Shown here one piece after another: positions 27,155-35,664 of a DNA stretch of 64,000 nucleotides. This stretch comes from JABGQS01 sp963674545 (GTDB taxonomy: Bacteria; Bacillota; Clostridia; Christensenellales; SZUA-584): positions 2,728,001 through 2,792,000 of the forward strand of contig CAXXFB010000001.1 of the NCBI GenBank assembly GCA_963674545.2. The letters run 5' to 3'. The notes beneath the pieces were generated by a model. It made no database searches. It saw only the letters and a program-made list of their open reading frames with translations, and was not told where the DNA came from. Position numbers and translations under genes: made by a program. Positions within the stretch are counted from its first letter, which is position 1. Each line of letters opens with the position of its first letter.

Positions 27155-27300
27155 TATTACCTCCGTTCGAATTCCATAAAGGGCGCTTGCCCTGCCGGAT
27201 ATCCGACTTCGTTGTTTTATTTGGCTTCTCGTGTTCTGCGTAGCGCTGCTGCCTTGGGAAAGCCTATGCATGCACCCGCAATAGAAAAACCATGGAACTC

Positions 27301-27329
27301 ATTATACCAATTGCGCATAGCTTACGCAA
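27301..27329 (-). promoter_or_regulatory. Promoter of the panT-like/coaX/hom operon
   Basis: Minus-strand TTGCGT (27329-27324), 17-base spacer ending in TGG, and TATAAT (27306-27301). The start near 27294 would leave a 140-base leader containing a GGGC-AAGC-GCCC hairpin and a GGCTT/AAGCC helix. No known riboswitch was recognised in it. Confidence 0.65.
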
Positions 27330-27346
27330 TGACATTTTTATGAAGG

Positions 27347-28660
27347 TTATTTATCATCTTTGCGCATATACCTGCGTGTTTCCTTGACTTTTTTCTCATA
27401 TCCCTCGTCAGACGGTTCGTAATACACCGTGTCTTTAAGGTTGTCCGGGAGATATTGCTGGGGCGTATAATGCCGCTCATAGTCGTGTGCATACTTATAT
27501 CCTTTGCCGTTGCCCAGGCTCGACGCTCCGTTATAGTGTGTGTCTCTAAGATGCGCGGGAACAGGCTCCTGAAAGGCGTGTTCTGCATCGTGGAACGCTC
27601 CGTCTATTGCTGTACATACCGAGTTGGACTTTGGTGACTCACATATAAAGATGATAGCCTGTGCTATAGAAAGCCTTGCTTCCGGCATGCCGACGAATTC
27701 CAGCGCATTTGCAGCTGCTAAAGCCTGCGTCATTGCCGAGGGGTTAGCCAGTCCAACGTCTTCGCTTGCGTGTGCTATTATCCTTCGCACGATCAGCCTT
27801 GGGTCAACACCTGCATATATGAGCCGTGCGAACCAGAAAAGCGCCGCATTAGCATCGCTGCCCCTGAGCGACTTGCAGAATGCCGAGAGCATGTTGTAAT
27901 ATTCCTCATCGTCGCACCTTACGGCTCTGCGCTGAATAGATTCTTCTGCTACGGCAAGGTCTATTTGTATACTGCCGTCTTCCTGCGGAGGTGTAGTCAG
28001 CACAGCAAGCTCTATGGCATTGAGTGCTGTCCTTGCGTCACCGTTCGCTACATTAGCAATGTGGTCTATCGCTTCTTCGCTAAAATGGACGCTTAGGTCT
28101 CCAAAGCCACGTTCCTTGTCATATAGAGCGCTGTGCATTATTTGTTTTATATCGTCTTTTGTAAGCGCAAAAAACTGGAACAGCCTGCAGCGTGATACTA
28201 TAGCGCTTGTCATGCTGACCATCGGGTTCTCGGTCGTAGAGCCGATGAATCTTATCGTTCCCTGCTCCAGAGCGGGAAGTATACTGTCGCTCTGTGTCTT
28301 AGACCACCTATGGCATTCGTCCAGCAGAAGGTAAGTCGGCTGTCCGTACATCCTCAGCCTCGAATCTGCCTGGTCGATTATCTGCCTTACTTCTTTTACA
28401 CCGCTGGTTACGGCATTTAGCTTCTCGAAAGCAGCCCCTGTGGAGTTTGCGATAACATAAGCAAGAGTCGTCTTTCCAGAGCCCGGAGGACCAAAAAATA
28501 TAGACGAAGTAAGGCTGTCCGTCTCTATGGCGCGTCGCAGCAATTTACCCTTGCCGACGATGTGAGCCTGACCAAAAAATTCATCGATGTTCCTTGGCCT
28601 CATCCTGTCTGCAAGCGGAGCAGTCTTGTTTCTTGTAAATTCAAAAAGGTCGTTTGACAC
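27347..28660 (-). CDS. rarA: Replication-associated recombination protein RarA (MgsA), AAA+ ATPase
   Basis: RarA/MgsA acts at stalled replication forks. The 437-residue protein has the clamp-loader-like AAA+ domain with Walker A GPPGSGKTT, Walker B LLLDECHRW (residues about 112-120), sensor 1 FIGSTTENP and the SRC arginine-finger motif. The C-terminal tetramerisation region carries KGYKYAHDY and QQYLPDNL, typical of the family. The start is GTG 28660 with GGGAGAGG upstream. It appears monocistronic. Confidence 0.95.
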   Translation of the reverse strand: MSNDLFEFTRNKTAPLADRMRPRNIDEFFGQAHIVGKGKLLRRAIETDSLTSSIFFGPPGSGKTTLAYVIANSTGAAFEKLNAVTSGVKEVRQIIDQADSRLRMYGQPTYLLLDECHRWSKTQSDSILPALEQGTIRFIGSTTENPMVSMTSAIVSRCRLFQFFALTKDDIKQIMHSALYDKERGFGDLSVHFSEEAIDHIANVANGDARTALNAIELAVLTTPPQEDGSIQIDLAVAEESIQRRAVRCDDEEYYNMLSAFCKSLRGSDANAALFWFARLIYAGVDPRLIVRRIIAHASEDVGLANPSAMTQALAAANALEFVGMPEARLSIAQAIIFICESPKSNSVCTAIDGAFHDAEHAFQEPVPAHLRDTHYNGASSLGNGKGYKYAHDYERHYTPQQYLPDNLKDTVYYEPSDEGYEKKVKETRRYMRKDDK

Positions 28661-28823
28661 GTAAATTTACCTCTCCCGTTTATGACTGGATTATATCATA
28701 TCCGCAGAGGCATGGGCAACAGATGTTCTTATGGTTTTAAGAACAAGAATGTCTGATTAAAATAAGTTATCTATCGAGTATAAGAATGTATAAGGCAAAT
28801 ATGTTTATAGAAAACAAAGTAAG

Positions 28824-30128
28824 CTATTTAGCTTTTCCGGATTTTTTGATATAGATTATAAGAACCAGCACTACAATCAAAGCTACTGCAATAGCCGCAA
28901 TTAATACAATAGTAAGTGTGCTAAGCCCGCTCGCATCTCGTGAAGCAGTTGTTTCTTCTTCCAGTGCACGCCAGTCTCCGTCATAATCTGATTGCTCTGC
29001 GTCATTTGCCTGTATAGGCGGCTTGTTCTCACTGGCTTCGTCGGGCGTTTGTTCTTCAGAAAGGGAAGAACTCTGCGTTTGAACAGAAACTGGAGATACC
29101 GTTGGGAGCGCTTTTTCAACAGTCATTTTCAATATGTTTGAATCAGTTGTATAAGCCATCCCATACCAGGCCTGAACGTTATAAGAGTATATGGTAGTTA
29201 CCGCAGGTGAAACAGTAATATTAGCTGTTTCAGAACTATTCACATCAATATCCGGCCAAGTTTCGACTAATTTACCATTGTTGTCGAATAGTTGCACATT
29301 CTTGAATGGATACCCACCGGCATTGTCGATTTTAACTGTTATTGTTGAAGAATCTCCGCTGGCAATAGTAGTTTTTGATGCTGCTGCAGTAACAGACAGC
29401 ATGGGCGGGATAAAGGCAATAGTGAAGTCGGCTGCAGAAGGGCTTGTTATCCTCCGGGTATTGCCTTCGTGGGTATAGTCGAAATAATATCCAAATGGTA
29501 TTGTACCGTCAATAAAACATGTAAACACATAACTGACAGTTTTTTCATCACCGGGTGCCAAATCGAAAGTATCTATCAAATCTCCTGCACCGGCAGCCAA
29601 AATAGGTGTAAAATCTTCATAAGTCACATTACCGGTGTTCTTTGTGCGAACACTGAAAATAATATCCTCACCAAGTTTGACAGAAGATTTATTTGCACTG
29701 ACTTCAAACTCCAGCGTTGTTATTGGCGGGTCAACTACTATATACGAATCCATATGAAGTTCGATGAGGTTGGAGTAAACAGTTCCCCAGCCGTTATAGT
29801 GGACTTCGACACGAAACCCATAGTCCAGATTTTGACCGAAATCTGCGGTATGGTGAGAGATCAGCTTTTGGGATTCTCCGGGAGCTAAAGTAAGTCCATT
29901 CACCCATGCATAAACACCATCTATAGTATAACCGTCGATATCCACACTGGAGCCGGTGTTGTTCGTAACTGTGAATTCAATTGTTGTAACATCGCCGTCG
30001 AAAAGAATTGTTGGGTTTGCCGTTGCAACCACTTCAAGGTCGCCTGCATGGGCAGTCGAAGTCGGTGCCAGTAAAAGAAGTAAGACTATTGTAAGTATCA
30101 GCGCAGCAGCTTGAGAGGTCTTTTTCAT
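28824..30128 (-). CDS. Secreted surface protein with Ig-like repeats and C-terminal membrane anchor
   Basis: A 434-residue surface protein. It has a Sec signal ending near AHA, and three beta-sandwich repeats of about 110 residues with VTNNTGSSVDIDGYTI, TKNTGNVTYEDFTPI and IDNAGGYPFKNVQLF motifs (CARDB/DUF11-like). A Gln/Ser/Glu-rich linker (about 345-390), one membrane helix and a short Lys-rich tail follow. There is no LPXTG motif. The layout copies the 9819-11438 gene, so the two are probably paralogous adhesin-like or envelope proteins. ATG 30128 is preferred because AAGGA lies upstream of it. Confidence 0.75.
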   Translation of the reverse strand: MKKTSQAAALILTIVLLLLLAPTSTAHAGDLEVVATANPTILFDGDVTTIEFTVTNNTGSSVDIDGYTIDGVYAWVNGLTLAPGESQKLISHHTADFGQNLDYGFRVEVHYNGWGTVYSNLIELHMDSYIVVDPPITTLEFEVSANKSSVKLGEDIIFSVRTKNTGNVTYEDFTPILAAGAGDLIDTFDLAPGDEKTVSYVFTCFIDGTIPFGYYFDYTHEGNTRRITSPSAADFTIAFIPPMLSVTAAASKTTIASGDSSTITVKIDNAGGYPFKNVQLFDNNGKLVETWPDIDVNSSETANITVSPAVTTIYSYNVQAWYGMAYTTDSNILKMTVEKALPTVSPVSVQTQSSSLSEEQTPDEASENKPPIQANDAEQSDYDGDWRALEEETTASRDASGLSTLTIVLIAAIAVALIVVLVLIIYIKKSGKAK

Positions 30129-30182
30129 ATAATCCATCCTTAAATACTTTCTTATTCAATAATATCTCTTTTTAATTCAGGG

Positions 30183-30197
30183 AGCAAGCGTTTGCAA
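30183..30197 (-). promoter_or_regulatory. Possible cre (CcpA) site
   Basis: Minus-strand TTGCAAACGCTTGCT fits the cre consensus WTGNAANCGNWNNCW at every fixed position. It lies about 55 bases upstream of the surface protein start. A single unaligned match, so tentative. Confidence 0.35.
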
Positions 30198-30273
30198 ATG
30201 ATGTAAACAATTTGTATTATCTGAGAAATTCATAAAATGGCTGATTTTATTTGCGGGTTCCGGAAAAACAGAA

Positions 30274-30300
30274 AGGCAGCAAACCTGGTTCGCCGCCTTC
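30274..30300 (-). terminator. Probable terminator between the four-gene operon and the surface protein
   Basis: Minus-strand AAGGCGGCGAA and TTTGCTGCCTT pair with two G-T wobbles and end in TTC. It lies 18 bases beyond the stop of the 30319 gene. Confidence 0.55.
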
Positions 30301-30318
30301 TTATAAGATTTATTTGAA

Positions 30319-30753
30319 TTATTCTTTTTCAGTAACTGTTATTCTGCACGTCGCTTCGTCGCATCTGCTAAGGTCAATGTCATACTTATACCCAAGTGGC
30401 TCAAGCACATTGCGGTAGAGTATGTCACAGTGTTCGCAGTAGTCTTTATATGGCTCTATATGTGGTGTGGCTATGAGTTTGCCTTTTGATGGGCATTTAT
30501 GCATGTCTATAGAGAACTCGCCTTTTTCTTCGTCGAGCGTCATAGTGAAGTCTGCTGCTTCTTCGTTCAGCGTGTGTGACCAATAGTTCCAGCAGCCTCT
30601 CAGACCGTTTTGCGTCGCTTCTTTTCTTAGAAGGTCGAGCCCGTCTTTGGATATTGTCTCCCAATACTTAACGACTGCTTCTTTGCCGCCTTTTTGTTCT
30701 ATAAACTTGAAAAGCTCGCTGTATGCCGGTATGAATTCAGTACAAGATATCAT
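30319..30753 (-). CDS. Small protein, possibly ATC-hydrolase-like
   Basis: A 144-residue cytosolic protein. The helical N-terminal half (GGKEAVVKYWETISKDG) is followed by a domain with five conserved-looking cysteines, including YCEHCDILYRNVLEPLGY and CDEATC. This resembles the L-2-amino-thiazoline-4-carboxylic acid hydrolase family, but I assign it only tentatively. ATG 30753 touches the TAG of the preceding gene, and GGAGGCG is inside that gene's end, so translation is coupled. The preceding protein looks like a distant paralog. Confidence 0.65.
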   Translation of the reverse strand: MISCTEFIPAYSELFKFIEQKGGKEAVVKYWETISKDGLDLLRKEATQNGLRGCWNYWSHTLNEEAADFTMTLDEEKGEFSIDMHKCPSKGKLIATPHIEPYKDYCEHCDILYRNVLEPLGYKYDIDLSRCDEATCRITVTEKE

Positions 30754-31221
30754 CTATTTCGCCTCCTTGTAAAACCGCTGAGTGCTTGCTCCGGTCTGTT
30801 TGTCATAGCTGTCTAGTTCATAGCCATATCCTGTTTCACCTGCCAGCGTCTGCCCGATCACTCTTGTCGTTTCAACAAGCATCGGCGCCGGTGTAAGACC
30901 GGATTTTACTATGTGTATAACATCCGGACTCTTTGCTATTTTAACTATAAGCTCGCTGTTGTTTTTCTCGAAACTTACATCACCGGGAACTTCTTCTATC
31001 TCGAATATGTTCTTGAAATATTCTTCAAGTGCGCTAAGCCCTTGAGCTTTTATTTTGTCTATCAGCGGCTTGTGGAAAACTCTCGTATATTGCTGCAGGT
31101 ATTCGATTACGGCTTCATCACCGAACTGTTCCTGCAGGTACGAAATTCCTAAATTCATTATACCGTGAAAATCCTTATGCAGATATTTGTTGTCAGCTGC
31201 ATGTCTAACCATTTGTTCCAT
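30754..31221 (-). CDS. Small protein of unknown function, distant paralog of the next gene
   Basis: A 155-residue cytosolic protein that I do not recognise. It shares its layout with the 144-residue product downstream: a helical GDEAVIEYLQQYTRVF segment, a GLSALEEYFKNIF segment and a C-terminal alpha/beta part, but it lacks the cysteine cluster. AAGGAGAAA precedes ATG 31221. It lies 20 bases after the alpha-toroid gene within a four-gene operon. The pair may form a heteromer, which is inference from adjacency and similarity. Confidence 0.65.
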   Translation of the reverse strand: MEQMVRHAADNKYLHKDFHGIMNLGISYLQEQFGDEAVIEYLQQYTRVFHKPLIDKIKAQGLSALEEYFKNIFEIEEVPGDVSFEKNNSELIVKIAKSPDVIHIVKSGLTPAPMLVETTRVIGQTLAGETGYGYELDSYDKQTGASTQRFYKEAK

Positions 31222-31241
31222 AATTATATTTCTCCTTTGTC

Positions 31242-32336
31242 TTATTGTACTCCGTTAAGTTCTGCTGCCACCTCATAAAACCAACGGCAGTTTTCAGGCG
31301 TTGTATCGAAAATCACACTGTAGCCTTCCATATCGTCGTTGGGCACAAACCCTGGTACAGGGAAAGAACCGTCTGGTGTCTGCTGTGTGAAATAATTCCG
31401 GAGAATAAACCTGCATACTTCGTCGTATTTCGTTTCACCAGTAAGTCTGTACAAGATCGACAAACCCCACAGCGCTTTGCCGCAGCCTGCGCTGACAAAG
31501 CCGGGTTCACCGGCATTTATATACACATCGGCATACTTTGCGGCACCGTCAAGATAAGCGCTCTTGCCCGTTTGCTCATACAGCTTAGCAAGCGCAGCTA
31601 TCGGGTAGCCCGTCATCCAGACCGCTTGGCCGGGCGTGTTTGGTTTTACACCTATAAAGTTCGGGTATTTTTTATCAGGCTGTGTTACATACGTAAAAGG
31701 TTTTTCTACATTGGTGTAAAATATCTTGTCCCGCTCCGGTTGGTTCTGCTCAACTTTTATAAGGAATTCTCCCAACCTTTCAGCTATATCGAGTCTGCTA
31801 TTAAGGAAATTCAGTATACCCGTTGCGGCACTGGTCGTATCATAACGATCTAGCTTGGGTATACGTGAACAACGCATAGCGCCCATTTCTTCATCGAAAA
31901 AGTTTTCAAGTATGCATGAATTAAGCTTGTTTGCTGTGCTTATCTGGCCGAGCTTCTGAGCGCCAAGAATGACCCAGTGGTTTGCGTATGACTGTGAGAA
32001 AAAGCTGGTGTACGGCTCGCAGGTCTTTTTACCGGTCTTCTCGTCGATCATCAGATCACCGTCGCTTGTATAGAAGCGTTTAATTATCTGGCCAAGCACA
32101 AGAGAAGCTTTATCGGGGTGCCCTGCCATAGCGAGAGCTGAAACGCATTTTGTATATGCGTAAAAATCTGTAGCATGAATTAGGCTGCCTTCATTATCGA
32201 CTTGGGTTAGCAGCCACTCGGCAACTTTTTTACCTCTTTCTAGCAAAACGTCTGTATATGGATGCATATTATAACCATGTCTTTCTGCACGAATTGACAG
32301 CGAAGGTAAAACCCCGTTCGTGCATCGAAGTTTCAC
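31242..32336 (-). CDS. Alpha/alpha-toroid protein, glycosidase/terpene-cyclase-like fold
   Basis: A 364-residue protein made of repeated helical hairpins with aromatic-Gly turns, such as DFYAYTKCVSALAMAGHPDKA, WMTGYPIAALAKLYEQTGKSAYL and GKALWGLSILYRLTGETKYDEV. This indicates an alpha/alpha-barrel as in six-hairpin glycosidases and terpene cyclases. No catalytic residue can be named. The start is uncertain: GTG 32336 opens the frame but has no ribosome binding site, and ATG at MHPYTDVLLERG, 23 residues later, gives a more protein-like N-terminus. It follows the decarboxylase-like gene by 24 bases. Confidence 0.65.
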   Translation of the reverse strand: MKLRCTNGVLPSLSIRAERHGYNMHPYTDVLLERGKKVAEWLLTQVDNEGSLIHATDFYAYTKCVSALAMAGHPDKASLVLGQIIKRFYTSDGDLMIDEKTGKKTCEPYTSFFSQSYANHWVILGAQKLGQISTANKLNSCILENFFDEEMGAMRCSRIPKLDRYDTTSAATGILNFLNSRLDIAERLGEFLIKVEQNQPERDKIFYTNVEKPFTYVTQPDKKYPNFIGVKPNTPGQAVWMTGYPIAALAKLYEQTGKSAYLDGAAKYADVYINAGEPGFVSAGCGKALWGLSILYRLTGETKYDEVCRFILRNYFTQQTPDGSFPVPGFVPNDDMEGYSVIFDTTPENCRWFYEVAAELNGVQ

Positions 32337-32360
32337 CGGGAAACAAGTTTCTGACTTCTG

Positions 32361-33107
32361 CTATTTGTCTTTAAGAAAGTCGTGTTCTATCTTGCCCCAT
32401 CCCTGTTCGTAATCCATGCAGGAGCGTGAAGCGGAAATTATCTGTGTAGGCTCAAGCAGATGTATCATAGAGTTGCATGACGGCGCAAATTCTACTGTTC
32501 CCGCGCATTCATAAAAGTATTTTTCAACTGGTTTGTCGATACCGCAGGTGGTAAGCTGCTTAACCTCCGGCCAAGGGCCTTCTATAGACGGTATCATTTT
32601 AAGGTTATAGAGAGGGAACACTGCCGGGAAATCTTCAGCATTGCCCGGTCTTAAGACTTTAGTGGTTATCTTCATAAATTCGACATCAGCTCTTGTTGCG
32701 CTGGCTGTGAATATCTCTGCGTTGTTTTTAAAGCTCATCTGCGCATGCTTCTTGGGGCTGCCGTAAATCTCGCGTCCGGCGGCTATTGCGCTGTCGTTAT
32801 CTAGGTATAGCGCCGGCATATAGAAACACTGTTTGCCCTGCCATTCTACCTGTACTACGACGCCCATCTCCAAAAAAGGACCGTAGCATGAAGAAAACGG
32901 CACGTTTATGCTGAAAGCGCTGCAAAGCCCGTCTTTGCCCGGTTTAAAGAAATCCGGCAGAAGTTTAGCGATGTTTTTAGGATCTGTCTTAAAGTATACA
33001 TAATCAAAAACAACATCCCTGTAAATGGTCGGTTGAGGTCCGTATGCAGGTGAATCGATAGGGGTAGTATAGTTTTCTTCCTTTTGAGAAATAACCTTAT
33101 AGTCCAT
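32361..33107 (-). CDS. Acetoacetate decarboxylase family protein
   Basis: A 248-residue protein of the acetoacetate decarboxylase superfamily. The hallmark GREIYGSPKK (residues 111-120) contains the Lys pair, whose first Lys would form the Schiff base. The flanking YLDNDSAIAAGRE and the Phe/Tyr-rich hydrophobic cone are also present. Many family members are not true acetoacetate decarboxylases but aldolase-like or cyclase enzymes. No solvent-formation genes are nearby, so a different beta-keto acid or aldehyde substrate is more likely. AAGGAGAG precedes ATG 33107. It leads the minus-strand four-gene operon. Confidence 0.85.
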   Translation of the reverse strand: MDYKVISQKEENYTTPIDSPAYGPQPTIYRDVVFDYVYFKTDPKNIAKLLPDFFKPGKDGLCSAFSINVPFSSCYGPFLEMGVVVQVEWQGKQCFYMPALYLDNDSAIAAGREIYGSPKKHAQMSFKNNAEIFTASATRADVEFMKITTKVLRPGNAEDFPAVFPLYNLKMIPSIEGPWPEVKQLTTCGIDKPVEKYFYECAGTVEFAPSCNSMIHLLEPTQIISASRSCMDYEQGWGKIEHDFLKDK

Positions 33108-33298
33108 AATGAACTCTCCTTAAAATTAAGATTGATGATATTGTGTGTGTTTGCCGGCGAAGTGTGTTTTTGTTGCCGACGATACTTAATAGAACTAATA
33201 CTTATAATGTATTCTAAACTAAAAATAATGTCAATGAAAAATAATGAGTTTTTTTATAATTATATTGTCTGTATCTGTATACACCCGTCATTTCTTCG

Positions 33299-33307
33299 TG
33301 ATATAAT
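33299..33307 (+). promoter_or_regulatory. Extended -10 promoter of the first MFS gene
   Basis: TGATATAAT (TATAAT at 33302-33307) with a TG dinucleotide and no clear -35. A matching CGTGATATAATC lies before the related MFS gene at 40017. Confidence 0.55.
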
Positions 33308-33348
33308 CGCCGTGCTGCAAGAAACACAGAGCGACGAAGAGGTGGAAC

Positions 33349-34518
33349 ATGAAGTCATATAAACAACTTTTTGTATTTCCTCCGGTGATGATACTGGCGC
33401 TGTTCACAGCATCTCTTGGCTACCTTATTCCGCAGATACAGGAAGCGTACGGTCTTTCATACAGCTCTGTTGGTCTTTTTTCTACGCTTCAGTCCGCTGG
33501 TATGATAATAGCGATAGTTGTCTGCTTCTGCGTTTTCTCAGGGCTTAACAAATCACGATTGATACTCATCGGATCGCTTGCACTGGCCGGTTTCATAATG
33601 TTGCTTGCGGCAGACCTACCTCTGCTTACGCTTTACTGCGTATTTTTCTTTATAGGTCTTTCGATGAACCTGCCGGATACGCTTTCACATGCGTTGCTTG
33701 CAGATATTTCAGGCAGAAGGTCGGCAATGTATATCTCGCTGCTTCATGCACTCTGGGCAATAGTCGGGGTGATTGGTCCGTTTTTTGCTATGCTCATCGA
33801 CAGCACGTACAAAAAAGTTTTTCTTATAACTGGCATTGTAACAGCACTTGCTGCTCTCGTTTTCTGGTTTGGGCTTCGCAGAGAAATAAAACTGCCTTTT
33901 GTAGAAAACAGAGCAAAGATGGGTTCAATTAAAAAACTTATAGATATCTTGAAACACAGGGGAATGTTCCTGTTTTTCCTGACCAGTCTTCTTTGCTGCT
34001 TTGTGCAGATGCCGCTTATATATTTCGTGCGAATATACGCAGAAGGTACGACAGGTTCAGGGGTATACGGAGCGATAGCGCTCTCATGCCTGTACTTTGG
34101 ATTCTTTGCAGGGGGCCTTATATTTGCGGTGATTTCGCATAAAGTCGATCTATATAAACTCATGATAATATCTAATTCTCTGTCTCTTTTGATGATGGGA
34201 GCTATGATGGTCTTTAGCAGCGGGGCCGCAATAGCTTTGTTTGCCTTTCTTTCGGCAGCGTGTATGGCGCCTAGTTTGCCGATCATGTTTGCAAAAGCCT
34301 GCGGTACTTCGTGTGACGATACTGCTGCGGCTTCTGCGCTTATCTTTTTCGGCGTGGCCGTTTCTGCACTTATAGCGCCTCCGCTTATCGGCGTCATCGG
34401 TGATATTTCAAACCTGCGCATCGCTCTTTTTGCAAACGCAGGCATATACATATTTGTCATCGGTTTGTCTGTATTGCTATACAAACTCTTCGACAAGCCT
34501 CTGATAAAAGCGGAATAA
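33349..34518 (+). CDS. MFS transporter, paralog 1
   Basis: A 389-residue major facilitator with about 12 membrane helices. It begins with the shared signature FVFPPVMILALFTASLGYLIPQI, which recurs in the genes at 40017 and 41212, so the three are paralogs. The substrate is unknown. It is divergent from the acetoacetate-decarboxylase-like operon, which suggests co-regulation and a shared substrate. GAGGTGG precedes ATG 33349. Confidence 0.85.
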   Translation: MKSYKQLFVFPPVMILALFTASLGYLIPQIQEAYGLSYSSVGLFSTLQSAGMIIAIVVCFCVFSGLNKSRLILIGSLALAGFIMLLAADLPLLTLYCVFFFIGLSMNLPDTLSHALLADISGRRSAMYISLLHALWAIVGVIGPFFAMLIDSTYKKVFLITGIVTALAALVFWFGLRREIKLPFVENRAKMGSIKKLIDILKHRGMFLFFLTSLLCCFVQMPLIYFVRIYAEGTTGSGVYGAIALSCLYFGFFAGGLIFAVISHKVDLYKLMIISNSLSLLMMGAMMVFSSGAAIALFAFLSAACMAPSLPIMFAKACGTSCDDTAAASALIFFGVAVSALIAPPLIGVIGDISNLRIALFANAGIYIFVIGLSVLLYKLFDKPLIKAE

Positions 34519-34545
34519 AAAAGAGCCGCATTAATGCGGCTCTTT
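34517..34545. terminator. Bidirectional terminator
   Basis: AAAAAGAGCCGC, ATTAAT loop, GCGGCTCTTT between the convergent MFS and DapA-like genes. Confidence 0.85.
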
Positions 34546-34558
34546 GCCTTACGAATGA

Positions 34559-35485
34559 TTATTCAAACCACTCGGGCAGAATCTGTTTTGTCTCATTTAT
34601 AAATGCTGCCACCTGTTCGTCTGTAAAACCTACATACGGCGGATACAGCGACTGCGGGAATTCCGGTATGGAGAACTTCACGAATGTTTTGTCCCAAGCT
34701 CCGTCCATCTTGCCTGCTCCCGGAGGGCAGTTCTTCATAAGCACTTTATGAGCCTTAAAGAAACCATCGGCTATTTTCAAGCACGTTGCAAAATCTTTCT
34801 TTGTTCCGGCCTCAAAATATTCAAGCGCAACTTTATAGCTTACATTGAGCAGAGATATCAGCAGACCGAATTCGCCAAGCTGGCTTGCATAGCCGTAGAG
34901 ACCATCCAGCAGGAAGAACTGAAGCGGAGAATCAAGCGCCGCAAGCTGGTGCACTTCGTTAACTGAATTTGTTATAAACTTCACTGCTACTAGGTTTTCA
35001 AACTCCTGCGCAAGTTCGACATAATCGTCCGGATTGAGTTTCGTCTTGGAACGCATAAAGTTGTTGTAATGCATGAACCTGAGTTCCGGAAATCTGCCGC
35101 ATATGGATCTGAAGAAAAGATGAGATTCCTCTTTGGTAACGCTGCCCCAGCAGGGGAACGAGATCTGGAAGTCGGTGATGCCTTCCTTGGCAGCCATTTC
35201 AATTTTATCAATAGCATCCGCCATAGAAAGCGAAATTACTCCCACCATCGGCATAACGCTCTTGTCTTTGGATGTTTGGTCTTTAAGTATGTGTACAAGC
35301 TCCAGATACTGAGAATGGTTGACACTATAGCCTTCTCCTGCCGTGCCGAAGAGGTATATGCTCTTCGAGCCTGCATTCATAAGAATGTCTATTTCACGCC
35401 TCAGCATAGCTTCGTCGATTTTAAAATCCTTTGTCCACGGAACGCACGCTGTCGTCATCAGGGTTTTCGGATATCTCTTCTGCAT
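34559..35485 (-). CDS. DapA/NanA family lyase (class I aldolase)
   Basis: A 308-residue protein of the dihydrodipicolinate synthase/N-acetylneuraminate lyase family, using a Schiff-base Lys. Visible are the oxyanion loop FGTAGEGYS (about 46-54), the conserved Tyr140 (HYN) and the catalytic Lys169 in LVAVKF. Deviations from true DapA, including GTAGE for GTTGE, suggest a keto-acid aldolase in catabolism rather than lysine synthesis. AGGAGAATC precedes ATG 35485. It is convergent with the MFS gene and may work with the nearby decarboxylase-like operon. Confidence 0.85.
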   Translation of the reverse strand: MQKRYPKTLMTTACVPWTKDFKIDEAMLRREIDILMNAGSKSIYLFGTAGEGYSVNHSQYLELVHILKDQTSKDKSVMPMVGVISLSMADAIDKIEMAAKEGITDFQISFPCWGSVTKEESHLFFRSICGRFPELRFMHYNNFMRSKTKLNPDDYVELAQEFENLVAVKFITNSVNEVHQLAALDSPLQFFLLDGLYGYASQLGEFGLLISLLNVSYKVALEYFEAGTKKDFATCLKIADGFFKAHKVLMKNCPPGAGKMDGAWDKTFVKFSIPEFPQSLYPPYVGFTDEQVAAFINETKQILPEWFE

Positions 35486-35664
35486 AATGATTCTCCTATC
35501 TTAAATTAAAATCGGGGGAATTCAATTTCGGCTAAATGATATCATAAGGTGCTGAGGATTTCAAAACAAATAACGTCATTCGTAAATAAATATAGCGGCA
35601 GAAGCCAAAGACATAGTATAATTACGTATACTAAGCATATTATAGAGTAAACAGCAGGGGACAC

